Assembly (NCBI GenBank): GCA_017979445.1 | Contig: CM030711.1 | Location: forward strand, 11,253,221-11,317,220 | Direction: 5' to 3' | Source: Akebia trifoliata | Lineage: Eukaryota > Streptophyta > Magnoliopsida > Ranunculales > Lardizabalaceae | Length of the DNA stretch: 64,000 nucleotides | Shown here: piece by piece, positions 12,706 to 25,280 of the stretch | How positions within the stretch are numbered: position 1 is the stretch's first letter | Layout of the letters: each line of letters begins with the position of its first letter | Made by a program: the position numbers and the translations under genes | The notes under the pieces: generated by a model | What the model saw: the letters and a program-made list of their open reading frames with translations, nothing else | Databases searched by the model: none | Told to the model about the DNA's origin: nothing

Positions 12706-12847
12706 TAGCCGTTAACTTTCCCTACTTCTCCATCAAACAAACACCACAATCTCTTTCACAACCCAATAGATAGAGCTTCAAATTATATTTCTTCCACCTT
12801 CCAATATTAGTAGCTTTGAATCTACTATTACAACAACCCAATCAAAA

Positions 12848-13396
12848 ATGTCAAAGACGAAATCCATTTTTGCCCGGCGATCATGGAATCTTCTACGACT
12901 AGGCTTATTATGGGCAAGGAAAGGAGGTGCCTTTAAACGAGGACTAATGATGGAACTTCGGCTCCTACCCAACTACATTCGAAGCCTCCGCAATACTAAC
13001 AACCACAATTCCATCCATTATAGAGAGAAGGAATTCTCCTTTGATGAAACGCCGTTATTCCAATTCAAAATGCACCGACCCACTTCAATGAGATTCCAAA
13101 TGCCTAATCTCCCATGTATAAAACCTCGGGTTGATTTTGATTTTGATTCTAATGATGATTATGTTGATTATAATACCAAAGAAGGTAGAAAAGGGTTCTT
13201 GAGAGGAGGAGATGACAGAGAAGAAGATTATGGTTGTGGGGATGATGTGTTAAATACTGAAATTGCCTCATTGGAAGATGAAGGAATTGATTGTAAGGCG
13301 GAGGAGTTCATTGCAAAGTTTTACGAGCAGATGAAGTTGCAAAGACAGATTTCTTATCTACAATACACTGAGATGATCGATAGTGGAACGAGTTGA
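12848..13396 (+). CDS. DUF761 family protein, single exon, 182 aa
   Basis: An intact intronless frame that starts MSKTKSIFARRSWNLLRLGL after a TATA box and a CAAAA-type leader. The N-terminal half is basic and hydrophobic (RRSWNLLRLGLLWARKGGAF), the middle is acidic and low-complexity (repeated Asp, residues about 97-130), and the C-terminus carries AEEFIAKFYEQMKLQRQISY. That last block is the DUF761 signature (EEFI.KFYEQM..Q) of plant 'cotton fibre expressed' type proteins. Molecular function in the family is poorly defined; several members are linked to growth or stress responses. Length and domain position at the extreme C-terminus are normal for the family. No sign of damage. Confidence 0.9.
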   Translation: MSKTKSIFARRSWNLLRLGLLWARKGGAFKRGLMMELRLLPNYIRSLRNTNNHNSIHYREKEFSFDETPLFQFKMHRPTSMRFQMPNLPCIKPRVDFDFDSNDDYVDYNTKEGRKGFLRGGDDREEDYGCGDDVLNTEIASLEDEGIDCKAEEFIAKFYEQMKLQRQISYLQYTEMIDSGTS

Positions 13397-14543
13397 TAAG
13401 ACAATTTGAAGAATGTCTTTCAATTCATGTTTTGTTTCTCTTCTTTTTATCTTTCTGTTATTTTTCATTCATTCTTGTGTATGAGATAGACATTGCGGCG
13501 TTGTTGTAAGTACTGAAAGCTTCTGTGTTCAAGCTTTCTTCGAGTGTTTACGAGTTCTAAAATAAATCGTTCCTTCACCTTGATTCAACAAATTCAACCC
13601 CATGTTCAGATGGGATTTTACCACTATTTTCTTTTTTCTTTTTTACCTTTTATCAAAACCTTAATGATGGAACAATTTTTTTCATTGTGAGTGTGTGAAT
13701 CAGAGAGAGACCAAGTCATGTAAAATCCGAACTTACTAAGAACATCTGATGAAATGGTGTAGTGCTTGGATACTACAGATCTATCTATATCTAAATAACT
13801 GGATTTCTTGGAAGGAAAGTAAATTTGGCTAATTTTGATCAGAGAGAAATAATTGGATCTCATGGAAAGGAAGTGAATTTGGTTAATTTTGGTCACAGCA
13901 ATAATGTTTTCCCATCCTAGTTTTGAACAACATAGCACATACAGCGGAGACAGTAATGCTTTTGGTTCAAACCTGATTCGAAGTTTTATGATGAGTTGTA
14001 AAGTTGTGGTTCCAAGGCTGATGTGATTCGATGCTGAAGCTTAAAAAATAATTATTTTACTAGATACGTATTTGTCAAACACTTAGATTTTTTTTTTTCT
14101 TGGAAGTGGGTTTTAAGCTTTAAATAATCAAGCAAACATTGATGTGTTCTAATCCAATGTACCCATAAGAGTCGTAATAAAGAGGAATTACAGTAATTCA
14201 GTTCAGCAAGGAGTATATATCATTCATGTAAGAGTAGTTCAACATTGCACCACCTTATTGATATCCATATCAAGAGCCATTAGCCTCATCATAAGTCCAC
14301 CAATGTAGAGCTTCGATGTGTTATTCTACACATTAAGGTATGTAGCATAAGTGCAGATACAAAGAAAAAAATTGTTTATCTGCGAATAGTTGTTGGGAGA
14401 TTCATAACAGCACGTGAAGTACGCACACTTGACTTCACAAGCTTCTAGCACATTCTCTGAACAATGATAGATATTTGTAGCCTAACAAAATTTACCTTGT
14501 AAAGAATGATATATAGGCCATTGAGAAGATAGTAAATTCCATG
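13397..14543. other. 3' flank of the DUF761 gene and CTP synthase 3' end
   Basis: The first about 200 bp are T-rich and probably hold the 3' UTR of the upstream gene. A diverged tandem duplication (unit about 54 bp, copies near 13801 and 13855, GGAT(T/C)TC(T/A)TGGAAGGAA) follows. The last few hundred bases before 14544 are likely the 3' UTR of the convergent CTP synthase gene. The two genes are tail-to-tail. Confidence 0.6.
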
Positions 14544-15589
14544 CTAGGTACCATTCTGATGCTTGTTAAGATATCCTTCCAACTGACCCACTGCTGCCAA
14601 TATAAGCCCTACAATTGCAACAATGACCCTTAAAAATAGAGATTTTAAACGTCTGGTTTGTGAATGTTTCCAATTGTACAGAATGCTTAAAATTTACTCA
14701 CAATTTCTTCCAAAGAAGAGTAGGGGATGCATTTACTCAAAATTCAAATAAAAAGGAACATTGAATGCTTAAAATTTACTCACAATTGTACAGAATGCTT
14801 AAAATTTACTCACAATTTCTTCCAAAGAAGAGTAGGGGATGCATTTAAAATAAAGATGAATGAAAGCCCTATATCCTAACATGTCCAAATATATGGATGG
14901 TGATATTAAGGAAATCTTTGAAATTGGTTTTTTTAAAGGGTATATTAAAATTTCATTAATGTAAATAATGATGTAAAAAATATTTGAAGTATATTAATTC
15001 CTGGTGCATCAAGGCTGGTTTTGGATTTATATATCTTTATGACATTGAAAATTTGGTATGTGTGCTTGCTGCAACAAATTGTACCTAGAAATAGAGCAGA
15101 AGGCCGCCCAGGTCGTGATTTGAACTCTGGATGAAATTGCACTCCCACATAGAATGGATGAGTTGGAAGCTCTAATATCTGCATAGTGAAGATATGACAG
15201 AGTTACATTTCTATTATACATGCATGCAAGCACAAGCACGCACGAGTATACACACACACAAACTTGTTCATATTGAGCATATTATACCTCCATTCGTTTT
15301 CCACTTTCATCTGTCCCAACAAATTTTAGGCCAGCTTCTTCAAGCCTATCGATAACCTCTGGATTCACCTACACCATACAGCTTTCATTATTAAAATGTA
15401 GATAACACCGTAGTATAGACAATCCTGTGCCTTGGGGCTTGGAATATAATTCATTATAATGAAAGAAGATGTTTAAATATCATGCCACTTAAGTTTCAGG
15501 ACTAACCTCATAACGATGCCGATGGCGCTCATCCACATAATCCGAAAAATGGTATCTAAAATTTAACCAAAAAAAAAAAAAAAAATCAC

Positions 15590-15625
<36 letters not shown>

Positions 15626-18600
15626 CATGTAAATTGGACGACAGGAATATGTTTTACATAAACAACAATAAAAACTATAATAAAAAAATAAAAAATAAAA
15701 AAATCTTAGGTACCCATGGGTCCAAGGACCATATAATAGTTTTATAAATTGAATCATAGAAGTAAATCTAAGGTACAGTGGGTCAGAGGATGATCGTCAA
15801 CAGCAGCACCACAGCATACATGCCAGGTGATGAGACCCATTATTCCCACATAAGAGCTCTCTTAGTCGAAGTTAACCCAGCTGGATGATCCTAACCATCT
15901 ATAATATAAACTTTTTATTCTAGATGTACACCATATTTTTTCAAATCCTCCGATAGAATTTGACAGATTGGACGGTTATGTCATCCACCACATCCACTGA
16001 TATGCCCACTTGTAGAGAGGGCTAATCCACCAAAACCCAACTTGTATGTTATTAAGATCAGATGTAAAACATATTCATACAAATTCCTAACAAACAGAAA
16101 AGAAAGCATCTTCGAGAAAAATTGAATTGTTCTAGGTTCTCTAATTTGAATTAATTGGTATATTTTTTAGAATTTATAGATTAAAAATAAATGTAACAGA
16201 TCTGTCACGTACAGCTTCGATGTAACACAATCACGAGTCTGTAAGAATGTCCTTCGAGATCCCAGTCTCATTGTATTTCCCATATGTGTTCTCGAGCCCT
16301 GCAAGCCAATTTTAAGTAATGAAGAAAAAGATTGCGCAAAGGGTATTTGGTTGATTAATAGCCCTGTTGTTCTCTGAGATTATTCAGGTTACAAAATACC
16401 TCTGGCATGAAAACTATAACACGGTTTTGTGTGTTGGGTGTAAACTCTTCGCTGTTTGCTCTTTCCATACCCAAAACCTGACCAAGTTCCAGCACCAACA
16501 TGGATAACAAAATGATAAATGTTAAATGAAAATACACTAAAATGGCATATAGAACTGAAAATTACTTGAGATAAAAGGAACACTACAGACAGATCTAGCA
16601 AACTCAATCACGGATATCTGCAATCCCAAGCAAATCCCAAGATAGGGAATACGATTTTCTCTGGCATAATTTGCTGCTAATATCATTCCCTCCACACCAC
16701 GATCACCAAATCCACCAGGAACCAAGACACATGCTGCATTCTGCAAATATTGATTAATTGTCAAGAAAAAATTCAGATAGCGATGACCTATACAAACCCC
16801 ATATTATCGATTATTTTCTTTCTAGAAATCTTACTACAAGATTCTTCGCAATAGCATAAATATAGAAAATCACACAAATTTAAAATTAAAAAAAAAAAAA
16901 AAAAACCTGCTGATAAATATCACCAAATCTATAACACCTCAAAGTTACCAAAAGCAGGTCATGGTGACCCTTATATAAATTTGTCAGCTTGAATTGGATT
17001 AAAGGCACAGAATGTATTAAACACCATCGCCATATATCAATAAAATGTTTTCTATGGTTAGCACCATGGAACAAGCGGGAGTTGGATTAAAATTTACAGC
17101 CCCAGTTAGAAGGAATATGTAAGTTGAAGGTTCTAAACGAGCGTAAGGAAGACCTAAAAGACAATGGATTGAGCTAGTGAAAGGGAATGTGAACACACTT
17201 TCAATAACTAAAGATGTAGCTTTGAACAGAATTGAAAGGAGGAACAAGATTCATTTTGCTGACCACAAACCTTTGGGATAAGGCTTCGCATACAAAGCGA
17301 AGCCCAACATGACGGCAACTCCCATAATATGAAATTGCTTCAACACCATCTTTGTGGTTTGACACTTTTATATTTTCTTAATTCTCAATTGTGTAACCAA
17401 TAGATACCTCATGTTTTGATTATTGAAGCCATATGACATAATTTAGATACAAGGAAGAGCTGGCATATTATTAGTGCGATTGTAACTTTCTTTGACATGT
17501 CGGTGTGCAAATTACAATGGTATTGGCTGACATATATGAGCCAACCTCATTTGAAGAAAATATGATGATTTCCACAAGCAAGAAAATAACAGCAATGTAA
17601 AAAAAAAAAATCCAAAAGTAAAGCATACCCTTAAAGTCTCCCATGCAGCAGCATGAGCTTTTGGTGCCTGTATGAATAACACTATTCTTAGGTAATGGCA
17701 TACTCATCTATACTGACATAATCTGAAATCTGAACCCACGACACAACTTCTAGTAATCATATACCGATTTCGCAGTGTCATCTTCAAGGTCAGAAGCTGC
17801 AATCCAGTCAACTGATGGCTTCAAAGAACATGCAATGCATGCATGAAGGAGAGCCTGCCATGTACCAAAGCACAATGATGACAAGTAGTTAACTTAATTT
17901 AACCATATTAAACTTACAGTATCTAAAACCCTTACCATTCTTTATAGTAGATGTAAAAGAGGAATGACTACTTAGAAAAGATATGACAAGCAATCTTCTA
18001 GCATGGAAAGAAGAAAATAAAGGTCCCAGTCAAGAAAGTCCACCCATGTGTACCCTTGACTTCCTCTAAGAATCAATTGTAAACTTTGGGGCTATTTTGG
18101 AATGGATATAAAGCATGCAAATCTTCCAAAGTACAAGAATAATTCATTGCAAAGTGCCACCTTTGTGGGAATAAAGGTCCACAGCCCAAACAGTCATTAA
18201 CTCGATCAAACTGTTTAGAACATCGACACTGGCCTTTCTAAAAAATATTGTGTATGTGATATTTTACTTGGTTTCTATTTAGTTCCCAAAAGCAATTAGA
18301 TTGACACGGGCAAATTGAATTTATATTAACACCCCATATCATATTAGGGCCTTTAATTTTTACCCCAAATGTTTGGAATAAGGCTTTGCTGATGATTTGA
18401 TGATTGGCAAAGAAAAGTTTGGATTAGGAAATCACTGTAGAAAATCACAGAAATAATGAGGATACTTGTCTCCGTTACTCACACACAAACCAATTGTGGG
18501 GTTAAGGCTATCATCATACCTTTACTACAGACAAATATGAATCTGTTAGGCCAACATACTTCCCAACCAATGCAATCCTGACCTGCACAAAATAAGGCAT

Positions 18601-21600
18601 CTTTAATCCGTATTACTCCCAGGAGAGAAATACTTTAAAGTGCAGAACATTACATGCCGTCAATACTAACAGAATTGGTGAGATTATCAAAAGTCTCTGC
18701 TCTGTCAGTCCATTCTTGCAAATCAGGAGTTTTGGCAATGCTGAAACAAAACGTCCATAACCAGTCAGTTAACATGTTTAACCACGCTGCACCCAGTATC
18801 TTGTTTTCAAGATACTGGCACTTTTAAGATTTAAAGACTCAAATCACTCAATCATGTTATATTGGCACCATTGTGATGGTTATGAGGAACCTGACTCCAA
18901 AATTTAAAGCTTTGACATCAAAGAAGACGAATAGAAATATGAAAACTTACCTGAAGGAGTTTAGCTGATTTAGAATAGCATAATGAGCATTTTGGTTCTG
19001 GAATTAAGTTTGCTGGTCAGAAGCTTGGGTGAAGAACATGTAAACAAGCTTCAAGGGACTAAAAAGTATATTATTGAACTCACCCGAAGTAAAAGAGGAA
19101 CGTGCCAAATGTTGGGAACATCATGGATATTGAGAATATTACCAATCTAAGAAACAAAAGGGAAAACAAAAACAAAAACAAATCCACAATTGTAAGAAGA
19201 AGAAAAAATTCATTTCAAAGTCATAAAGAAAAATTCACCATCAAACACTCACCGGCACATGACAAAACTGTGAAAGTTTCTCCTTTGTATTTTCCAATAA
19301 AGGCTGAAAAAGAAACAGCCAAAATATATATGTATCTTCTTTAAACTTTCAACATCTGGGGAAGTAACGATTAGAAATCGGAAGCAGACCAATAAATGTT
19401 AAGTAATGGTTAAGATTTTAAAGAACACTACAGAACAATCTGCATTCAAAGCAACCCATATGGATAAGGGAAAATTTGGGAACCAGTTGTCAACCAACAG
19501 CAAGAGTTGGGAACAAATAACTAGAGATCTGGTTTCAGTGTAAAACCAGGCTAACAGAGGAACAAAATGAGACATTTGAGTTGCACTGACTGGTTTAAGC
19601 ACCGGGTGCAACTAAACACCAATCATTCGACAGATCTGACATCAGATTTCTAGGCCAAAGATATCGAGTTCCTTTCAATATCTTATCTGTGTACAGGTAG
19701 ATACAAGGGAAAAAAAAAAGTACCTGAGCCGAGCGACATGCTAATAGATGAGGAGTCAAACCTAATGCCCTCAATTCCCGCACACTATGTTGTGTTGGCT
19801 TGGTTTTCTACATAAAGAGAAACACAAAATGGAGAAACTTATATTCCAAGAAGAAAGTAAACTCAGGAAACAAAACACAAAAAAATTCGTAAAATTAAAT
19901 CATTTTAAACTAAGATGAAAACATGGATATTTACTTGCTCACCAACCACACCCAACACTGGTATAAGGCTAACATGAATGAGACAGAAGTTGTCCTGGCC
20001 TGAAAAGGAAATTAAAATAAAAAATGAGTAAAGAATATTACGTATGACGTAAATTCGTTGAAACAGGCACATAAATACAGAAGAAATGCCATGGCCTCTC
20101 CCAACTTTTGAATCTTTCTTTGTAACTCTCTCTCTCTCAACCCATTGTTAAAAAAGCACACCTCAAAGCAAGTTGCCCAAGTTTTACCTTGAGGCCTAAT
20201 CTGGAGTAAATAAGGTTTAAGCCCTCATCGAATGATAGCAAAAGCTTCAATCGTGCAAAATAAAATAGTCATCCAAATTTCTTCCAAAGAAATTTTACTT
20301 CTCACCTCAATCATAACTAATATAAAAATGACCGAAAAGAATATGACTTAATTCATCATCCAGCTCTTTTTTTAGAGGATTTTCACAACCCAACGTGAAC
20401 GCTAAAAAAAACCCACAACCCATCTCTTTTGCCCCAGTTTTCTCATTTTGGAACATTTGTTAACTGTGCTATCACTTCTCATCCAACTTTGATTTAATCA
20501 CATCCTACAAATTTGCAGTGCTTGAAAAATACACAAAAAGTCAAAGAAGTATCCAGCATTTTGAGTTAAGTACTTGTAAAACGAAAAAAAAATTCCCCCT
20601 TCACAAGTACATTCAAAATCTAAGTAGTTATAAGGTATGGATTATGGTTGATTAGATTATAGAACTAAAATGTTTTTGGATTATTGTTGATTCATGATTG
20701 GTCATTAACTTGCCAACTTGGTTATCTTAAATGTTTGAGTTTGAGTACTTTTGATTATCTTATTCTTAATCAAATAAATATACTTAAATACTTTTTAATC
20801 GATCCATACTGATAATGCCGTAACATATTAAGTGCTTGACTATCCATCAAGGTAAGTTAACGTGCAAAAAAAAAAAGCTAACAATTTTCTTTTCTTGTTC
20901 TTTCATTTCAATGGTTTACTCAATTTTAAATAGCTTTTATGTTTCCAGTTATTGAGCGTTTTGGAATTGAGTTCTATGTAAAAAAATCACCATAAAAACA
21001 ATGTTCGAAAGGTTTGGAAAATTTAGTTTATTAGGTGTGCCCACATGAAAATCACACTGATCAGATATATTCTTTTCTTGGGCACTTTTTTTCACAGAAT
21101 TGAGGCTTAGAGGGAAATCACATTGACCAGATATTCTCAGAGAGCCCAAAAAAAATGGCCTAAAATTCGAAGAGAGAAAAAATAGTTTATCAGGTTCGAC
21201 CATGCAATTCAAAGGTAGGCCCACCGAGTGGTTCAAATAGACCTACATACGCACAATACGCACAATATGATAGCATGAACTATAGTATTAAGAAATAGGG
21301 AGACCGAGATTCCTACTACAATGACAAACTATAAAACTGTGCTTCTAGGAAGATCCGAAAACAATGAAATCTTACCAACTGAAAATGACAATTGTCGTAA
21401 AGCCTCAATGAATGGCATCGATTCAATGTCACCTAGTACAAAAAATAATGAAATCGCTTATAACGGATGGGAGAAAGCACATATCAACTAACTTTCATTT
21501 TTGCAACACCACACACACAATAGAATAGCTCTTTTTTATCAATATAGCTCATACCTACAGTGCCACCCAACTCTATCACACAAATATCTGCCGGGCCCTC

Positions 21601-24579
21601 TTTTCCATCAACCGGAATCAGAGACACAGATTCTATCCAGTTCCTAATGGCATCTGTAATGTGCGGAACCACCTACAATTCACTCAAATATGTTCATTAC
21701 AAGATTATCATTTTGACATTGTGATCAGAATCATTTGTATAGTTCTTTTTACATGACAAATAATAAAGGGTTTTGTTAACGTGTGCCCTAAGGGCACATG
21801 TTAACAAGACCCAATATTTTTTTTAACAAAACCCACAAATAGCAGATCAGTGTCTATAATAGCACCTGGACAGTCTTCCCAAGATAATCGCCCTTTCTTT
21901 CTTTCTCGAGGACAGACTAAAGCCATATAAAACAAAGTGTCTTGAGGAAATTCATAGAATATTTATGATGTAGTTGTAGAAAGAATAGTAGAATAGTGTT
22001 CATAAGGAAGAAATTTAGTCACCTGATATATCTTTCCAGTGGTTATGTTGTTGTCTCTAGTAAGAGTCACATCCAAAAAGCGTTCATAATTTCCCAAATC
22101 CAAATCAACCTTTTTAAGAAGCAAAACAGGTACAAAATTGATGAAACCCAAGATTTTTGAATCCCGAAACATACATGAAATACATAAAGGGATAGCATTG
22201 TTAGATTGGAAAAAAGTTTGTTTTTTAGAGATTGAATCCACAGTAGAACAGATGCAAAGCATAGAGATAAACATGTAGATTGCATTATTTCAATTAACAA
22301 TAACCCACGTCTTGAAGAGTGATCCCTAGTTTAATTAAAAGATGGATGAAAGAAGAAAGCAAACCTCGCCACCATCGTCCAAAACGAATACCTCCCCATG
22401 TTCAAATGGAGACATTGTACCAGCATCCATGTTCAAGTAAGGATCTGTACTTATAAACAGACAAACAAAAGTGAGAAACAGTGGAAAAAAATTGAATCAC
22501 TTCAGACCTTTATATAAGCTAAAACTCGATCAGATTAAAATACAGGGAACCCAGAGACAATATCACATTCAATATTGTGATATTCAATGTTTTGTATTGA
22601 TCAAATTCAAAAGACAATAATTGGTCAATGTTTCATATCAAATTCAAGAGACAATATCACAATATCACATTAGGTATCAGTTTTGTTATGATGATCCTTA
22701 GGTTAAAACTTAAACTTTCCACTCCATTAACGCCTAGGTATTTTTGGAGCATTGGTTTGGGTCTTAACATTTGATATCAAAGCCAACCCCATGTCTAGGG
22801 TTCGAGTCATGGGGAGACAATTATGGGGAGAAAAAACGGGGGTTCCTATATAGTATGGGATACGGAAGGGGTTGTAATGGAAGGGGGGGTTCCTCTACTG
22901 TATGGGTTATGGAAGGGGTTCTGAAGAAAAAAGAAAATATAAGGCTCGCCATAGTATGGGATGTTGAAAGGGTCTTTCACAGTGGGCCACCATGATTAGT
23001 CCAGGAAGAGAAAGGGATACCTGGTACTTGGAAAGAGAACCAAAGAGCTGGGGAGGGCTCGCCATAAAGTGGGCCAACGAGGGTGTTGAAGTGTGGAGGT
23101 ATATATTTTTTTTTTTTGATAAGTGAAGTGTGGAGGTATATGTTATAATTCCTAGGTTAAAACTTAAACTTTCCACTCCATTAATGCCTAGGTATTTTTG
23201 GAGCATTGGTTTGGGCCTTAACATTTATCATATCAATTGAATGTTTTGGTTAATTAAAAAACTAATACAGCATTGGTCAATACAAACTGATATCTTCCAA
23301 TACATACACGATACAGTCCCAAAACATTCAATTGTTTTGGGGTTAATGTTTCGTATCGATCTTGCTCGATACCAATACGTATGGGCTGATACATTCTGAT
23401 ATTTTAAACCATGTTTGTACCTATGTAAGAAGAAATCGATAGACAGAAAGCCGCAGGTACCCACGACCCCACATACACACAGAGGAACTTCGCATCCAAA
23501 ACATCAAAACTGATAAAATCAATAATTGGTTGAGGAATGGTACGTACTCACCCCACCCCTGGCAGCATACACGTACCAACATCCATAATCCCACATGATT
23601 AGGCCCAGGTCCATGATACAGACATTCAAATTCAGATGATAGTTGGAGAGTACAGTTTCATATGACAGTTAGAGAATTCAAATTCAAATTGAAGCTCAGA
23701 TCATCTTCAACCACTCTTGACAAACTACTATTGGTGGTTATCAAAAGGAGTTATTTCAAATGATTCTCATCCACACATTTCTAACTCCTCATTTAGTTAT
23801 AGATTGGAAGATTCAGACAGAAAAGGCAGGAAGAAAAGAAGTCAGTAACAAGAGGTTATCCACCCTCGAAATGGACTATCAATCCAACATCTTATCCTTC
23901 ATCCCTTCTTATTTTTCTTTGTAATTTTTCTGACTGGATTATTGCTATAATCTGATTTCTCAGTCTAGAAAGTTGTCAATGATTGTTCTACCAACGTTAT
24001 CTTGCTGTTTTGTGAATAAATAAAGTGTTAAATTGCCGATTCCGACTTAGAATAGTAACAAGGAAGTTTAAATTTAACCGAAACCCATCAACATAATTAA
24101 TAGAACAGTGAGGAAACTGATGATTCCAAATAAAAATTCAATATTTCCATGTGAAATCTATAAACCTAGACGAGTCCGACTAGCCTTACTGAGTTGGAAA
24201 GGATTTCACTTATATGGCAAAACGACCCTTAATAAGGCTTAAAATCTTTACTAAGTAAGTAAAATGTTTCTCAACCTAGACCAGTCAAACAGGGGAAGAA
24301 CAGAGATCGTGCCAGAGAAAAATAGCATTTTACGCCAAACTAAAAAGACCCACATCATGAACACTAAATCAACAGCAAAAATCAAAACCCATAGAAAAAT
24401 TTTTACTAAAACAGAGTAAAAAAAAAAAACTCATCAAGACAAGAACCCATGAGGCCAACCAAACCTATTTTGATGGAGGTGACACGAAGACCACATGCCT
24501 CGAGAACAACACCGATGCTGCTCGCTGTGACGCCTTTTCCAAGCCCACTAACCACTCCTCCCGTCACCACTACGTACTT

Positions 24580-24582
<3 letters not shown>
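14544..24582 (-). CDS. CTP synthase (glutamine-hydrolysing), 22 coding exons, 561 aa
   Basis: Makes CTP from UTP, ATP and glutamine in the cytosol. Exons on the minus strand: 24465-24582, 22365-22444, 22023-22109, 21866-21916, 21555-21672, 21376-21432, 19935-19999, 19724-19807, 19253-19303, 19084-19146, 18951-18997, 18671-18740, 18520-18582, 17765-17854, 17629-17667, 16591-16740, 16400-16477, 16213-16298, 15507-15555, 15288-15368, 15085-15178, 14544-14608. They sum to 1,686 nt with no stop before the end. The N-terminal amidoligase domain opens [17 protein letters not shown] and contains [15 protein letters not shown]. The C-terminal class I glutaminase domain has nucleophile Cys398 (YLGICLGLQ) and the His525/Glu527 pair (VQFHPEF); the 127-residue Cys-His spacing matches my recollection of human CTPS1. 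The exon 16 donor (GTCTGT) is weak. All catalytic parts are present, so the gene looks functional. The start is set by homology and phase. Confidence 0.97.
14676..14848. repeat. 61-bp direct duplication in the last CTP synthase intron
   Basis: The phrase from GTACAGAATGCTTAAAATTT through GGGGATGCATTTA occurs twice, about 111 bp apart and nearly without change. A shorter copy of GAATGCTTAAAATTTACTCA lies between. This is a recent local tandem duplication with no effect on exons. Confidence 0.85.
15594..15624. repeat. (TA)n microsatellite in a CTP synthase intron
   Basis: About 15 TA dinucleotides, preceded by a short poly-A run, between coding exons 18 and 19. Confidence 0.95.
22684..23223. 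mobile_element. TRIM retrotransposon in CTP synthase intron 1
   Basis: Two direct repeats of about 85 bp (22684-22769 and 23141-23223) begin TGTTA and end TAACA, the inverted tips expected of LTRs. They share a core including AAACTTAAACTTTCCACTCC. Three bases after the first repeat comes TGATATCAAAGCC, which differs only by two G-to-A changes from the classic initiator-Met primer binding site TGGTATCAGAGCC. The total of 540 bp and the lack of coding sequence fit terminal-repeat retrotransposons in miniature. A clean 5-bp target duplication was not found. Confidence 0.75.
23087..23141 (-). mobile_element. Tiny retroposon tail, T(n)GATAAGT, with 18-bp target duplication
   Basis: An 18-bp phrase (TGAAGTGTGGAGGTATAT) occurs at 23087-23104 and again exactly at 23124-23141. 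Between the copies lies only a T run followed by GATAAGT. Read on the minus strand this is ACTTATC plus poly-A, the 3' end of a LINE or SINE truncated almost to nothing. It inserted inside the TRIM element. Confidence 0.75.
23255..23415 (-). mobile_element. MITE-like repeat in CTP synthase intron 1
   Basis: A stretch rich in GATAC/GTATC phrases (CGTATCGATC, CGATACCAATACGTATG, ending ATATTTTAAACCATG). The same sequence in the opposite orientation is found at 44573-44735. Its type is not known to me. Confidence 0.5.

Positions 24583-24612
<30 letters not shown>
24583..24612. repeat. (CT)n microsatellite abutting the CTP synthase start codon
   Basis: On the coding strand this is a (GA)n run ending directly at GGATGAAG, so it forms the last about 30 nt of the 5' UTR. 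Confidence 0.95.
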
Positions 24613-24615
<3 letters not shown>

Positions 24616-24754
24616 TTTTTGCAGACAGTGTTGTGTTTACATTAATGCCTGAGCGGCAAATTCATGGAAGAAGTAGAACACACCACGTTTGGTTGCTGGT
24701 AGCCAGTTGCCGGTTGCCTCGAATATGTCAACTCTGTTCTTCACCTCACAAGTG

Positions 24755-24763
24755 TATATATAG
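24755..24763 (-). promoter_or_regulatory. TATA box of CTP synthase
   Basis: CTATATATAC on the minus strand lies about 175 bp upstream of the ATG, followed by a leader that ends in the GA microsatellite. Confidence 0.55.
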
Positions 24764-24916
24764 GGTACCAAATGAATAGACCTAAACAAAGGTCTGTCAT
24801 CTCATTACACACTTGGTATAAAATCTAATGTGTGGTGGACCAACTCAATAATAACTTCAATCATCATCATCAACATCATCAGTCAAGAGTGGGCCACTAT
24901 CCAAAATATATATATA

Positions 24917-25263
24917 TGAAAATGCACAGCACCCAACCTTTACCCAACAATTTGCCCAATATGTTTTGTCCTACATGGGTTACAAGTTTTGGAATAGGTT
25001 GATTTTTGGTGACGATGATCTTTAAAATGAATTAATTTTTGGTGAGGATGATCTTCTAACCCCATGTTTACAAGTTGAAAAATCGTGAACCATCCATTTT
25101 TTGTAAATCATTTATGATGGGGTTAAAAATTTTGGAATGGGCTGATTTTTGGTAGAGATTATCCTCACCAAAAATTAGCATATTCTAAAACTTCTAACCC
25201 ATGTAGGACAAAGCATGTTAGGCAAATTGTTGGGTAAATGGTTGAGTGTCAAACAGGACCCAT
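24917..25263. mobile_element. Palindromic MITE, copy A
   Basis: Left arm (ACCCAACCTTTACCCAACAA, then TTTTGTCCTACATGGGTT) is mirrored by the right arm (ACCCATGTAGGACAAAG, then TTGTTGGGTAAATGGTTG). The centre holds the family core TTTTGGAATGGGCTGATTTT. Bordered by TA-repeat DNA on both sides, which suggests TA target preference. Confidence 0.8.
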
Positions 25264-25280
25264 ATATATATATATATATA

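Noticed and set aside
12848..13396. Overlapping minus-strand frame 12778-12972 at the DUF761 gene
   Set aside because: Shadow of the real gene; no family, and the plus-strand frame has the DUF761 motif.
15563..15757. Minus-strand frame with (YI)n run
   Set aside because: Translation of the TA microsatellite in an intron.
22771..22995. Plus-strand frame in intron 1 with GYGRGC repeats
   Set aside because: Lies in the TRIM interior; low-complexity G-rich translation without a family.
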